A DNA stretch of 64,000 nt from positions 124,001-188,000 of the forward strand of contig JAFADY010000021.1 of assembly GCA_023424395.1 (NCBI GenBank), read 5' to 3'. This stretch comes from Bacteroidota bacterium. Lineage in GTDB: Bacteria; Bacteroidota; Bacteroidia; Bacteroidales; Dysgonomonadaceae. Shown one piece after another: positions 8,879 to 17,166 of the stretch (position 1 is its first letter; every line of letters begins with the position of its first letter). The position numbers were made by a program, and so were the translations under genes. The notes below the pieces were generated by a model. That model was not told where the DNA came from. It did not search any database and saw only the letters and a list, made by a program, of their open reading frames with translations.

Positions 8879-9205
8879 TTATCGCCACGTAACAATTCCT
8901 CCCCGAAGATTATAAATCTCTGAAAAGCCTTTGTTGGCAAGTACTTTAGCAGCATGTAAGCTTCGCGCGCCACTATGACAGAAAACAGCAACGGGACGAG
9001 TTTTGTCCAGTTTTTCTATTTGTTGTTCAAAGTCGCGCGAATAGATATCTATCAATTTGGCATTGCCAATGGTTCCCTGTTGAAATTCCTGCGCGGTGCG
9101 AACATCAATCAGTTGCACGTTTTTGTCTGCAATGGCTGTTTTAAAATCAGCCGCATTTAGCGACTTTATTTCTTCGGGTGTTTTGAAAAAGTTGAAAAAT
9201 CCCAT
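8879..9205 (-). CDS. Single-domain rhodanese-like protein
   Basis: 108 aa. One rhodanese domain: IDVRTAQEFQQGTIGNA near the start and the active-site loop CHSGARS, with the persulfide-forming Cys intact, then LRGGIVTW at the C-terminus. Such proteins carry sulfane sulfur in the cytoplasm. No signal peptide: the start MGFFNFFKTPEE is amphipathic and not followed by a long hydrophobic stretch. It lies 12 bp after the U32 gene on the same strand, probably co-transcribed. Confidence 0.9.
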   Translation of the reverse strand: MGFFNFFKTPEEIKSLNAADFKTAIADKNVQLIDVRTAQEFQQGTIGNAKLIDIYSRDFEQQIEKLDKTRPVAVFCHSGARSLHAAKVLANKGFSEIYNLRGGIVTWR

Positions 9206-9217
9206 TTTGTTTTAGTT

Positions 9218-11041
9218 TTATGTATTTTCCGAAGAAACTTCCATTTCGCAATCTTTGCAATTAAAGGTAAGTTTAAATCGGTTTTGTTGGTTTACAAGGA
9301 AATACGGCTCACGGAAATCCTGTTTGTCTCGTGTTTCACGCGGACACCAACCCAGAGCGTATTTCACACAATGTTTTGTAAACATGAGTGGAACGTTTTT
9401 GCGGGCAACTTGTTCAAAAGAAGGCTGCAAAACCTGCGTTCCGTGCTGTGTATAGAATGAACGGCTTTTCTCGTTGGCAACGTTCCCCAAATACGTTAGT
9501 TGCTTTTCGGGAAATTCGTGCCGAGAGGGTTGAATTTTTTTTCGTTCCTGTCGATAATTTATTTTTCGGGTTGATAACAGTTTTTCGGTCAGTTTTTTCC
9601 GCCATTCGCCTAGTAATGACGATGGAAGAAACCAATCGTGCGAAAAATTGATCTCAATATCAGTTATTTCGAAAATGGTGTTTCCCGTTTTCGATAGTTG
9701 AGTGCGGATGTTTTCTTCTTGAGGCTTTTTCGCAGGACTTTTTTCAAACGATTCGGCAATGGTCACATGATTTCCGTCTTCGTCAGTAATTTGCAACGCA
9801 AACCCGAAAGGAATTTCGGAAAGCTGAATGATTGCGCTGATTTTCCGTTCGGCGGTTTTTTTCGATAACCGCGTTTCAAATTCGTGATTATAATTCCTAT
9901 AGATTTTAGTGCCAAGGTTGATATTGGGCATTTGCGCCGGAAAAACAACATTGCCGTCGGCACGGTTTACGCGAAAACCGTTCAATCCGTTGCGGTCGGT
10001 AAAACACAAACCATCGCCGTTGTTAATGGTAAATTTGGTGTTGAGAACGATGGAATTTTTTCCAGCAGAACGTACCGTACCCACGTATTCGCCAATGGAT
10101 TTAGGCGAATCGAAAGACGTGATGTTTTGCTGCCTTCCGTGCGAGAAATAATCGGTAAATCCCCGATTGAAACTTTTCGACAGATCGGGCTCAAAATCCA
10201 CATAGCTTTTTCCCGACGATGCGCGCATAAATTCCGGACGTTTGGCAAAAATTTTATCCAGCTTCTGTCTGTAAGCCGCAACCACATTTTTTACGTACGA
10301 CGCGTCCTTTAATCGCCCTTCTATTTTGAGTGACGAAACGCCGGCGTCCAGCAGTTTCTCCAGATTATCGTACTGATTAAAATCTTTGAGCGATAGCAAA
10401 TGCGCGGCTTTTTTTATCACTTTGCCGTCGGCATCGAACAAATCGTATGGCAAACGGCACGGTTGCGCGCATTCGCCCCGATTGGCGCTTCGTCCCGTAA
10501 CGGCCTGACTGATGTAGCATTGTCCGCTATACGAAACGCACAGTGCGCCGTGAATGAATACCTCTAACGGAACGTTGGTTTGCTCTGAAATCTCCGCAAT
10601 ATCTCCGATGGAAAGTTCGCGCGCAAGCACCACTTGTGTAAATCCTGCCTTTTCCAGAAACTGCACTTTTTCAACCGTTCGGTTATCGGTTTGCGTGCTC
10701 GCGTGGAGTGGGATAGGAGGCAAATCGAGTTGCAAAATTCCCATATCCTGCACAATAATGGAATCAACGTTTACGCTATATAGTTCGTGAATTAATTTTT
10801 CTACCTTCGGTAATTCATCGTCATACAAAATAGTATTCACGGCCACATACAAGCGCACGTTGAATGGGTGCGCGAATTCGACAAGTTCGGCAATGTCTTC
10901 CACCGAATTTCCGGCAGCCGATCGCGCGCTGAATCCTTTCACACCTATATACACGGCATCGGCACCGTGCAAAATGGCTTCTTTCCCCGTTTCCTTATCT
11001 TTGGCCGGAGCAAGGAGTTCTATTTTTCTGACGGTTTTCAA
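9218..11041 (-). CDS. Peptidase U32 family protein (RlhA-like)
   Basis: 607 aa. The N-terminal U32 domain is clear: IELLAPAKDKETGKEAI, HGADAVYIG, then HGALCVSYSGQCY and a Cys cluster GECAQPCRLPYD. In the family these Cys residues are linked to iron-sulfur or tRNA/rRNA hydroxylation roles (RlhA modifies 23S rRNA C2501, TrhP acts on tRNA); this protein has the long C-terminal part found in RlhA-type members and a second Cys group near the end (CVKYALGWCPRE, CKDCEME). Despite the name, peptidase action is doubtful. Directly abuts metA (0 bp), so the two are likely one transcript. Confidence 0.85.
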   Translation of the reverse strand: MKTVRKIELLAPAKDKETGKEAILHGADAVYIGVKGFSARSAAGNSVEDIAELVEFAHPFNVRLYVAVNTILYDDELPKVEKLIHELYSVNVDSIIVQDMGILQLDLPPIPLHASTQTDNRTVEKVQFLEKAGFTQVVLARELSIGDIAEISEQTNVPLEVFIHGALCVSYSGQCYISQAVTGRSANRGECAQPCRLPYDLFDADGKVIKKAAHLLSLKDFNQYDNLEKLLDAGVSSLKIEGRLKDASYVKNVVAAYRQKLDKIFAKRPEFMRASSGKSYVDFEPDLSKSFNRGFTDYFSHGRQQNITSFDSPKSIGEYVGTVRSAGKNSIVLNTKFTINNGDGLCFTDRNGLNGFRVNRADGNVVFPAQMPNINLGTKIYRNYNHEFETRLSKKTAERKISAIIQLSEIPFGFALQITDEDGNHVTIAESFEKSPAKKPQEENIRTQLSKTGNTIFEITDIEINFSHDWFLPSSLLGEWRKKLTEKLLSTRKINYRQERKKIQPSRHEFPEKQLTYLGNVANEKSRSFYTQHGTQVLQPSFEQVARKNVPLMFTKHCVKYALGWCPRETRDKQDFREPYFLVNQQNRFKLTFNCKDCEMEVSSENT

Positions 11042-11977
11042 TTACAAATCTCCCAGTTGTGCGATTTCGGATAAGTTAAACGGTGTGGATTGATACACGA
11101 AATAGTTTAACCAGTTTATATACAGTAGATTAGCGTGCGAACGCCACTGAACGAGGGGCGGTTTTTTGGGGTCATCATCTTCATAATAGTTTTTCGGAAG
11201 TTCCACGTTGTCCATCCCTTTTTCCATATCGCGCGCGTACTCATTGTGCAGCGTGTGAGGCGAATATTCCGAGTGGCCGGTAACGTAAATCTCGCGACCA
11301 CCGCGCGATGCAGCGATATACACGCCCGCTTCGTGGGATTGAGAAAGGATTTCCAACTCCGGCTGCTTTATGATCTCTTCGGCATATACAGTTGTGTGTC
11401 GACTGTGCGGCGCGTAAAACACGTCATCGAAACCGCGAAACAACGGAAACGACGGATTATTGATGGTGTGACGGAAAACACCGAACAACTTTTTATCCAA
11501 CGGATATTTCTGTACTCCGTAAAAATGATACATGGCCGCCTGCGCCGCCCAGCAAATATAGTAAGTGGATGTTACGTGCGTGCGTGCCCAATCCAAAATT
11601 CGGGTAAGTTCGCCCCAGTATTTTACTTCTTCAAACGGAAGCATTTCCACCGGCGCACCGGTAATGATCATTCCATCGTAATACGCGTTCTTTATCTTCG
11701 AAAACTTAGTGTAAAACGACATCAGATGTTCGATGGGCGTATTCTTGGGCGTGTGTGTGCTCAATCCCAAAAACTCGATCTCCACCTGCAGCGGCGAGTT
11801 GGAAAGCAACCTGATTAAATCGGTTTCGGTGGTGATTTTGAGCGGCATGAGGTTCAGGATCAGTATTTTCAACGGACGAATGTCCTGTTTGGACGCGCGT
11901 AAGTCGTCCATTACGAAAATATGTTCCTTCTTCAATATTTCTATCGCGGGTAAGTTATCGGGTAAATTTACAGGCAT
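11042..11977 (-). CDS. metA: Homoserine O-acetyltransferase, MetA type
   Basis: 311 aa, standard MetA length. Catalytic residues are in register with the family: Cys142 in YYICWAAQA, His235 and Glu237 in GHSEYS. Residue 111 is Glu (GAPVE); in MetA enzymes Glu111 goes with acetyl-CoA use and Gly111 with succinyl-CoA, so acetyl-CoA is the expected donor although databases often call the family homoserine O-succinyltransferase. First committed step of methionine synthesis. No SAM riboswitch is visible in the short upstream gap, which holds a run of TATGAGT-like simple repeats (about 11990-12025). Confidence 0.93.
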   Translation of the reverse strand: MPVNLPDNLPAIEILKKEHIFVMDDLRASKQDIRPLKILILNLMPLKITTETDLIRLLSNSPLQVEIEFLGLSTHTPKNTPIEHLMSFYTKFSKIKNAYYDGMIITGAPVEMLPFEEVKYWGELTRILDWARTHVTSTYYICWAAQAAMYHFYGVQKYPLDKKLFGVFRHTINNPSFPLFRGFDDVFYAPHSRHTTVYAEEIIKQPELEILSQSHEAGVYIAASRGGREIYVTGHSEYSPHTLHNEYARDMEKGMDNVELPKNYYEDDDPKKPPLVQWRSHANLLYINWLNYFVYQSTPFNLSEIAQLGDL

Positions 11978-12051
11978 GTATGTAGTTGATAGTTATGAGT
12001 TATGAGTTATGATTTATGAGTTTGGGCGTGATTCTAATTATGCATTGTGCA

Positions 12052-12612
12052 TTATTTCTTTACGCTCCATCCAAACTTGCCTATCTGCTTTCCCAAACCG
12101 TAATAATGGCCGTGAGAGTAGGCGAGGAGTTGGGCTTGCTGCATATCGAACCGTCCTGTTTCGGGGTCGAAGAATTTTTCGTCGGCTTTTACGTTCACCA
12201 CATCAGAAATAAACATGTCATGCGAGCCGAGCGAAATAATTTCTTTCACCCGACACTCGATGCACAACGGCGATTCTTCTATGATCGGCGCGTTTACCAT
12301 CGATGCTTTTCCGTGCGTAAGCCCCATTTCGGCAAATTTATCGTAATCGCGTCCGGAGCGAACGCCGCACCAGTCGGTTGCACGGGCCAGTTCTTCGGTG
12401 GTGAGATTGATGACAAACTCCATGTTTCGTTTGATAATGTCGTACGAATGCCGCTCGGGGCGCACCGAAATATAACACATGGGCGGATTACTGCAAAGGG
12501 TCCCCACCCAGCTAACGGTAAATATATTGTATTCATCGGGCGTGTTACCGCAACTTATCATCGCTGCCGGCAACGGATAGATCATTGTGCCCGGTTTCCA
12601 GTCTTGTTTCAT
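12052..12612 (-). CDS. Flavin reductase family protein
   Basis: 186 aa from the ATG at 12612 (MKQDWKPGTMIYPLPAAMIS). It shows the FMN-binding split-barrel pattern of the flavin reductase-like family: TVSWVGTLCSNPPMCYISVR and DWCGVRSGRDYDKF, ending in HGHYYGLGK. The frame stays open 17 codons upstream, but that stretch is simple-repeat sequence seen in intergenic DNA, so the inner ATG is preferred. It likely reduces FMN/FAD or carries out an NAD(P)H-dependent redox step; substrate unknown. Stands between metA and the pyr genes. Confidence 0.88.
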   Translation of the reverse strand: MKQDWKPGTMIYPLPAAMISCGNTPDEYNIFTVSWVGTLCSNPPMCYISVRPERHSYDIIKRNMEFVINLTTEELARATDWCGVRSGRDYDKFAEMGLTHGKASMVNAPIIEESPLCIECRVKEIISLGSHDMFISDVVNVKADEKFFDPETGRFDMQQAQLLAYSHGHYYGLGKQIGKFGWSVKK

Positions 12613-12707
12613 ATATAGTTGGCAGTTTACAGTAAACAGTTTATAGTAGGCGGTAAAGAGCAAATGACTCGATTTTTACTGCAAACTCAAAACTGTAAAC
12701 TTAAAAC

Positions 12708-13160
12708 TTATTTTAATATTATCTCCTCTTTCCTGATCTTCACTTCGCAATAATGGCATTGCAGTTCCACTTTTTCTTTATCGATAACATGGAAACGGGT
12801 TTTCATCGGTTCGTTGTTGGTGATGCATTTGGGATTATTGCATCTCACTATTTCCGTAATTTCATCCGGCAGGGTTACTTTTTTCTTTTCAACTACTTCA
12901 AAATCCCTGATAATGTTAAGATTCACGCTCGGCGCCACCAAAGCGATACGATTGATCTCATCTTCCTGAAAAAACTTATCGGAAACCTTGATGATGCCTT
13001 TGGCGCCCATTTTACCGCTTTTCAGGTTGTTGCCGATGGTGATGCGGTTATTGAGTTTCTGCAATTGCAGCAACGCAACTACTTTAAAAAGTTGTTCCGA
13101 AGGAATATGATCGATAGCCGTTCCGTTTTCGAGCGCGGCTACTTGTAATTCTTTTCCCAT
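12708..13160 (-). CDS. pyrI: Aspartate carbamoyltransferase regulatory subunit
   Basis: 150 aa. PyrI with an N-terminal allosteric domain (NGTAIDHIPSEQLFKV, nucleotide-binding) and a C-terminal zinc domain with four Cys ligands (CNNPKC and CHYC). It binds the PyrB trimers and makes the enzyme respond to CTP and ATP. The gene lies 109 bp downstream of pyrB on the same strand; the gap carries inverted C/G-rich runs around 13172-13190 and 13250-13268. Confidence 0.95.
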   Translation of the reverse strand: MGKELQVAALENGTAIDHIPSEQLFKVVALLQLQKLNNRITIGNNLKSGKMGAKGIIKVSDKFFQEDEINRIALVAPSVNLNIIRDFEVVEKKKVTLPDEITEIVRCNNPKCITNNEPMKTRFHVIDKEKVELQCHYCEVKIRKEEIILK

Positions 13161-13269
13161 ATTTCACTTTACCCTTAAATCCCCTGAAGGGGACTTTATG
13201 TGTGGGCTGTTTTTATTTGGTTGTTAATATTGATCGTTCCACTATTTCAGAGCTCCCCTTTAGGGAAGA

Positions 13270-14184
13270 TTAGAGGGATAACCCCAACAAATCGCAGATA
13301 ATTGCCTGACGAATGAACATGCCGTTTTTTGCCTGCTGAAAATAATACGCTTTCGGGTTATCGTCCACATCCTGACTGATCTCGTTTACTCGCGGAAGCG
13401 GATGCAAAACTTTCAAATTTTCTTTTGAGTCGTCAAGCATTGCATTGTTGAGCAGGTACACGTTTTTCACCTTTTCGTATTCCATCAGATCCGTAAAACG
13501 TTCCTTTTGAACGCGGGTCATATACAAAACGTCCGCAACATCGATCGTTTCTTTCGAAAAATCGGTAAACTCTTTGTACTCGATATTCTTGCTGTCGCAA
13601 AACGATTTGTATTTTTCGGGAATCCCCAATTCTTCGGGAGCAATAAAATTGAACTTGGGATTAAAATGCGATAACCCCTGAATAAGCGAATGCACCGCGC
13701 GGCCGTATTTTAAATCTCCAACTACGGTAATAGTCAGGTTTTCCAGCGTGCCCTGCGTTTCGTAGATGGTGAACAGATCGAGCATCGTTTGTGTGGGATG
13801 CTGATTGGAGCCGTCGCCGGCATTGATGATGGGCACGGGCGACACTTCCGCCGCGTAACGGGCCGATCCTTCCAGATGGTGGCGCATGATGATGAGATCG
13901 GCATAATTGCCCACCATCATAATGGTGTCTTTAAGCGATTCTCCTTTGGTGGAACTGCTCGTGGCCGCATCGGAAAACCCGATAATACGTCCGCGCAAAC
14001 GGTTCACCGCCGTTTCGAAACTCAAACGCGTACGCGTGGAGGGTTCAAAGAACAGCGTGGCGCACACACGGCCTTGTAAGAGGTCGCGGTTGGGGTTTTG
14101 CTTGAACTTGGCCGCGCTTTCCAGGATGCGCAAGATATCGTCCTTTCCGTAATCGCTGATGTTGACTAAACTTTTGGGTTGCAT
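13270..14184 (-). CDS. pyrB: Aspartate carbamoyltransferase catalytic subunit
   Basis: 304 aa from the ATG at 14184 (MQPKSLVNISDYGKDD), matching the family length; the frame is open further upstream but that part is not homologous. Carbamoyl-phosphate loop FFEPSTRTRLSFETA, the 80s-loop region SSSTKGESLKDT, the HHLEGSARY motif, HPTQTMLDLFTI and LHPLPRVNEI are all intact. Catalyses the committed step of pyrimidine synthesis in the cytoplasm. Order pyrB-pyrI on one strand. Confidence 0.95.
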   Translation of the reverse strand: MQPKSLVNISDYGKDDILRILESAAKFKQNPNRDLLQGRVCATLFFEPSTRTRLSFETAVNRLRGRIIGFSDAATSSSTKGESLKDTIMMVGNYADLIIMRHHLEGSARYAAEVSPVPIINAGDGSNQHPTQTMLDLFTIYETQGTLENLTITVVGDLKYGRAVHSLIQGLSHFNPKFNFIAPEELGIPEKYKSFCDSKNIEYKEFTDFSKETIDVADVLYMTRVQKERFTDLMEYEKVKNVYLLNNAMLDDSKENLKVLHPLPRVNEISQDVDDNPKAYYFQQAKNGMFIRQAIICDLLGLSL

Positions 14185-14353
14185 ACAATTTGGTGTTGCA
14201 GGGTGCGAGATACGAGTTACGGGTTCGTATTGCCGTACCGTATTATTTTTATACAAATGTAGCCAAAAAACAGAGAACATGTGTATGGTTTTGCTGAAAA
14301 TGTGATGACCGATGTAAAGATGAAAATATTTATATAATACATATTTTGTCATA

Positions 14354-14546
14354 TTGAGTCCCCACCCAAAAAATTAGGCATAAAGAGGAAATGACATGAA
14401 TAATAATTAAATAGATGCCTCCTTTCGTCGGCATGACAATTGACTTGTAGCCCAGCTATCTGCGGTTGTCATTTCGAACGAAATGAGAAATCTATAACAA
14501 CTCAAAATCAGATATTTATAAAAATATGTCATCGGTAACGAAGTGA
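14354..14546 (+). repeat. Interspersed 193-bp repeat, copy 1 of 2 in the window
   Basis: Over 95% identical to 39210-39402, both starting at TTGAGTCCCCACCC and ending at AACGAAGTGA. Includes the widespread Bacteroidota sequence GTCATTTCGAACGAA-TGAGAAATCT. No coding potential; a non-autonomous, possibly palindrome-derived element. Confidence 0.85.
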
Positions 14547-14744
14547 AACATCTGTTTATTTGATTTCTTACTTTGCAACGCGCCGTTCCAAATGACTATC
14601 GCCCCTCTCTAAATCTCTCTCCGCCAGTTGGCGGAAGAGACTTTTTCGTCTCAAGAGTAAAATATGCAATTGAAATGTCGTTGCCTAAGGGCGATTCTTC
14701 TCGCTCGGACTTGTTAGCTCGTATTGAAGAGTTGACGGAGGATT

Positions 14745-14800
14745 GAAGAATCTTATTAGCTTGACAATATAGTCCAGATAGCTATCGGGATCACTTCGTT
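14745..14800 (-). repeat. 56-bp segment found inverted at 39393-39448
   Basis: The reverse complement matches 39393-39448 with only a few differences (core GGACTATATTGTCAA and GATAGCTATC). At 39 kb this segment joins directly to the 193-bp repeat; here it lies about 200 bp away and in the opposite orientation. Confidence 0.8.
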
Positions 14801-15025
14801 CAACATGGCAAAATGAGGATACATTGGTAATTTTGGGGCGCGCGAATTTTTGGGTTTGGTATCGCGCAGAGATGCGGTTACGAGCGCTCACGTTTATAAT
14901 TATTATAAACCCCAAAATAAACAATTCTTCCGAAAAGTTGTTTATACATGGGTATTGCAACAATGCAGTATTGAAATTATAAACTACGTTGGAGCACAAT
15001 TCCGACAATGTAAAATTAGAAAATT

Positions 15026-15577
15026 ATGAAAAAAACTATTTTAGCGGTACTTGTTATATTATCCGCAACATTCGCAACACAAGCTCAATATGTGAATACA
15101 TTTAAATTAGGTGTAATGGGTGGAGCTTCGGTTCCTCAAGAAAACGCAGCAGGCAACATAGGCTTGGATCTAGGTTATCAACATCTTGTAACTCCCAACT
15201 TCGGATTAGGTTTGGTAACTGGTTACAATCATTTTTTCGGAAGAGATAATGATGTTGTAAAAAACAACGATTTCGGAGTAGTTCCCGTAGCCGCATTATT
15301 TCGTTATTATCCTGCCGAAGAAGGTTTTTACTTAGGAACAGATTTAGGATATGGATTTATCGTTGGTGATGAGCTCGTAGCGGAAGGTTTACCCGAAATG
15401 AGGCCTGACGGCGGTTTGTATCTGAAACCTGAAATTGGTTACCACAATCGCGAATGGAATTTCTTTGTACATTATACAAAATTATTCACCGGAGATAAAG
15501 GACAGATCGGCGATCAAAAATATAACGCAGGCAGTTTAGGCGTAGGCATCGCTTATAATTTTGGCTTAGGAAATTAA
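15026..15577 (+). CDS. Outer-membrane beta-barrel family protein
   Basis: 183 aa. Signal peptide MKKTILAVLVILSATFATQAQ, then alternating polar/aromatic strands with Gly turns (FKLGVMGGASVPQ, NFGLGLVTGYNHFFG, EGFYLGTDLGYGFIVGDE, LKPEIGYHNREWNFFVHYTKLF, SLGVGIAYNFGLGN). This is the pattern of small OmpA/OmpW-like porin-fold proteins of Bacteroidota. A stem-loop with T-run follows. Function unknown beyond the outer-membrane location. Confidence 0.8.
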   Translation: MKKTILAVLVILSATFATQAQYVNTFKLGVMGGASVPQENAAGNIGLDLGYQHLVTPNFGLGLVTGYNHFFGRDNDVVKNNDFGVVPVAALFRYYPAEEGFYLGTDLGYGFIVGDELVAEGLPEMRPDGGLYLKPEIGYHNREWNFFVHYTKLFTGDKGQIGDQKYNAGSLGVGIAYNFGLGN

Positions 15578-15597
15578 ACAGTATTTTGCGATATAAT

Positions 15598-15628
15598 AGG
15601 GCGTATTCCTTGCGAGTGCGCCTTTTTT
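15598..15628 (+). terminator. Intrinsic terminator after the beta-barrel gene
   Basis: AGGGCG pairs with CGCCTT (one G-T pair) around a loop, followed directly by a T-run. Confidence 0.6.
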
Positions 15629-15759
15629 ATTTGTATCAACTGAAATTTTGCCGCGTTAATTCATGCCCGTTTCATTTTGTCATTCCAAACGAAAATGTGG
15701 CTCTCCGAGCCTTTGAGTAAAATATACGATAATCACTATATCAAAAAGCAAAGATTCTC

Positions 15760-16194
15760 TTAATCGTTTTTTTTCTTTTTCGATTTGGGAACAAGGTTTT
15801 TTTCGTACGTTTCTATCCACTGTTGGGCAGAAATTTTAGTCATAAGCTCGCCTATCAGATCATACGGAATTTCATCGAACTTCTTGAAGCGGATGCAGCT
15901 TTTTCCCATATCGAGTTTTTGGTTGCTGTACTTGTGATATTCGTTCACAAACCAATTCAAAAGCTCAGCATCGGAATAAATACCATGTGATAGAAATTGA
16001 TCGAATTCTTTTGCGAAGCGATCCCGGCGAATGGCAAGGGTTCGCTTGGTTTGCAATGGTAACCTGCAGGACGGAAGAGACTTTGGCGAACCTTGAATAA
16101 TCGTGTCTGGAGTTCCCCTCTCTTGTGGAGAGGGGTTAGGGGTGAGGTCACGGGCAGACGGTATGCGGTATTTATTCCTGAATTTATCAGACAT
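15760..16194 (-). pseudogene. Chimeric frame: RAYT N-terminus joined to a DUF1801 C-terminus through a repeat
   Basis: 144 aa, built from three unrelated parts. The first 15 residues (MSDKFRNKYRIPSAR) match the N-terminus typical of RAYT transposases ('NKYRIPSAR'). Next comes a translated copy of a common intergenic repeat (DLTPNPSPQERG, from 16110-16145). The rest, from about residue 55 (RDRFAKEFDQFLSHG, YHKYSNQKLDMGKSCIRF, EIPYDLIGELMTK), is the C-terminal half of a DUF1801 protein. Neither parent domain is complete, so this is best read as fusion debris from a deletion, even though the frame is open. Both parents are recalled motifs, not search results. Confidence 0.6.
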
Positions 16195-16262
16195 GTTGTT
16201 TTTTTATTTGTTGACGTTTTTGAGACGTGGCACGCTACATTTTATGGCCGGTATTGAAATAA

Positions 16263-16955
16263 TTAATCCATCAGAGTTAGCAACGCCAAATACTGATGAC
16301 GGTCATCTTCCAGCACAATCTCCGCCCGCCAGTTCTCTTCGGCAGCGATTTGTTTCAAGGTTGCAGAGTCGAGGTAGAGCCACTGAAAAGCATCGGTAAA
16401 GGCTTTATCGTACTCATACCGATACGTAAATTCTCCGTAGTACTGCTGTTGGGGAAATTCCTCCTCTTCATACATATACGCAATGTCGCAAGAGTCGAAG
16501 ATGATTTGGCCGTTTTCTTTCAGCAGCGATTTAGCGTGCGCCAGAAATTTTCTGAATCCATGAAGTGAGCCACAAATGCCGATGCCGTTCATCAGCAACA
16601 ACAACGTATCGTACTTTTCCTTATCGTACTGAAAAAAATCGGCACAAATTGTGTTTTTCACACCCCTGTCTTTTATTACCTCGCAGGCAAGCGATGAGAT
16701 TTCAAGAGCCACACAATCCTTGTTATTCTTCTGCAGTTCCAGGCTGTGCGAACCCGCTGCGGCTCCTATGTCCAGTATCTTTCCCGTGCACAAGCCGAGG
16801 GCTTTTTTCTCCAGTTCCGGCATTTGCCCGTAGCTTCTGAAATAATAGGAAACCGGCATTTCCACTTTCGGGCCGAAGAGGTCATGTACAAACAACCTCT
16901 TTTTGCTTTTCAGAAAGTAACGATTATAGATTGCATTGCCGGGTAAGTCTGTCAT
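16263..16955 (-). CDS. Class I SAM-dependent methyltransferase
   Basis: 230 aa. Motif I is GKILDIGAAAGSHSLEL (SAM-binding Gly-rich loop); an acidic residue ends the next strand (CVALEIS), and LLLMNGIGICGSL stands at motif IV. Soluble, no signal. Substrate cannot be predicted. Ends 37 bp before the tracrRNA terminator region, on the same strand as tracrRNA and downstream of it, so tracrRNA read-through could enter it. Confidence 0.85.
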   Translation of the reverse strand: MTDLPGNAIYNRYFLKSKKRLFVHDLFGPKVEMPVSYYFRSYGQMPELEKKALGLCTGKILDIGAAAGSHSLELQKNNKDCVALEISSLACEVIKDRGVKNTICADFFQYDKEKYDTLLLLMNGIGICGSLHGFRKFLAHAKSLLKENGQIIFDSCDIAYMYEEEEFPQQQYYGEFTYRYEYDKAFTDAFQWLYLDSATLKQIAAEENWRAEIVLEDDRHQYLALLTLMD

Positions 16956-16992
16956 GGGAAGGAAAGAATTGTTATGTTAACTGATTGAAGAT

Positions 16993-17075
16993 AAAAAAAT
17001 GCCCCGCAGATAGGCGAGGCGCTAAATGTTTTCACAACGGAATAATCCTTATTGTGAATTGCTTCAAAATTTGTA
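16993..17075 (-). ncRNA. tracrRNA of the type II-C CRISPR-Cas system
   Basis: Read on the minus strand. An anti-repeat (17051-17075, core GAAGCAATTCACAA) is complementary to the 5' half of the 47-bp CRISPR repeat, leaving a 1-2-nt bulge. Next comes a nexus-like hairpin AAGGATTATTCCGTTGTG (17035-17052; compare AAGGCTAGTCCGTT in the S. pyogenes tracrRNA). A terminator hairpin follows (arms 17014-17020 and 17001-17007, one G-T pair) with a run of seven T at 16993-16999. The 5' end is estimated from the promoter at 17080-17109. All three expected parts are visible, so the call is strong; exact ends are estimates. Confidence 0.88.
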
Positions 17076-17079
17076 ATGA

Positions 17080-17109
17080 CAAAGATAGAAATATAACTTG
17101 TATAAACAA
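17080..17109 (-). promoter_or_regulatory. tracrRNA promoter
   Basis: Minus strand: TTG (17107-17109), exactly 19 bp, then TATCTTTG (17080-17087), a perfect match to the Bacteroidota consensus. It diverges from the cas9 promoter; the two upstream elements lie within about 10 bp of each other. Confidence 0.8.
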
Positions 17110-17135
17110 TTATTTTTTAAGTTAATTTTTATTTT

Positions 17136-17143
17136 TATCTTTG
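17136..17143 (+). promoter_or_regulatory. cas9 promoter, -7 element
   Basis: TATCTTTG, 23 bp before the cas9 ATG, identical to the tracrRNA -7 element and to the octamer inside the CRISPR repeats. The upstream region is T-rich without a clear TTG. Confidence 0.65.
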
Positions 17144-17166
17144 AGAAAATTAAATATCAGTTAAAT

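Larger units (their letters stand above)
14185..15025. other. Gene-poor 840 bp made mostly of interspersed repeats
   Basis: No convincing gene. A minus-strand frame at 14685-15008 is open but spans repeat sequence and is low-complexity in meaning. The stretch holds a 193-bp repeat also found at 39210-39402, a 56-bp segment found inverted at 39393-39448, and a small inverted repeat CCGCCAGTTGGCGG near 14620. Confidence 0.7.

Noticed and set aside
11135..11818. 227-codon plus-strand frame
   Set aside because: Antisense to metA; Cys/Arg/His-rich shadow composition.
14685..15008. 107-codon minus-strand frame
   Set aside because: Crosses interspersed repeats and matches no family pattern.
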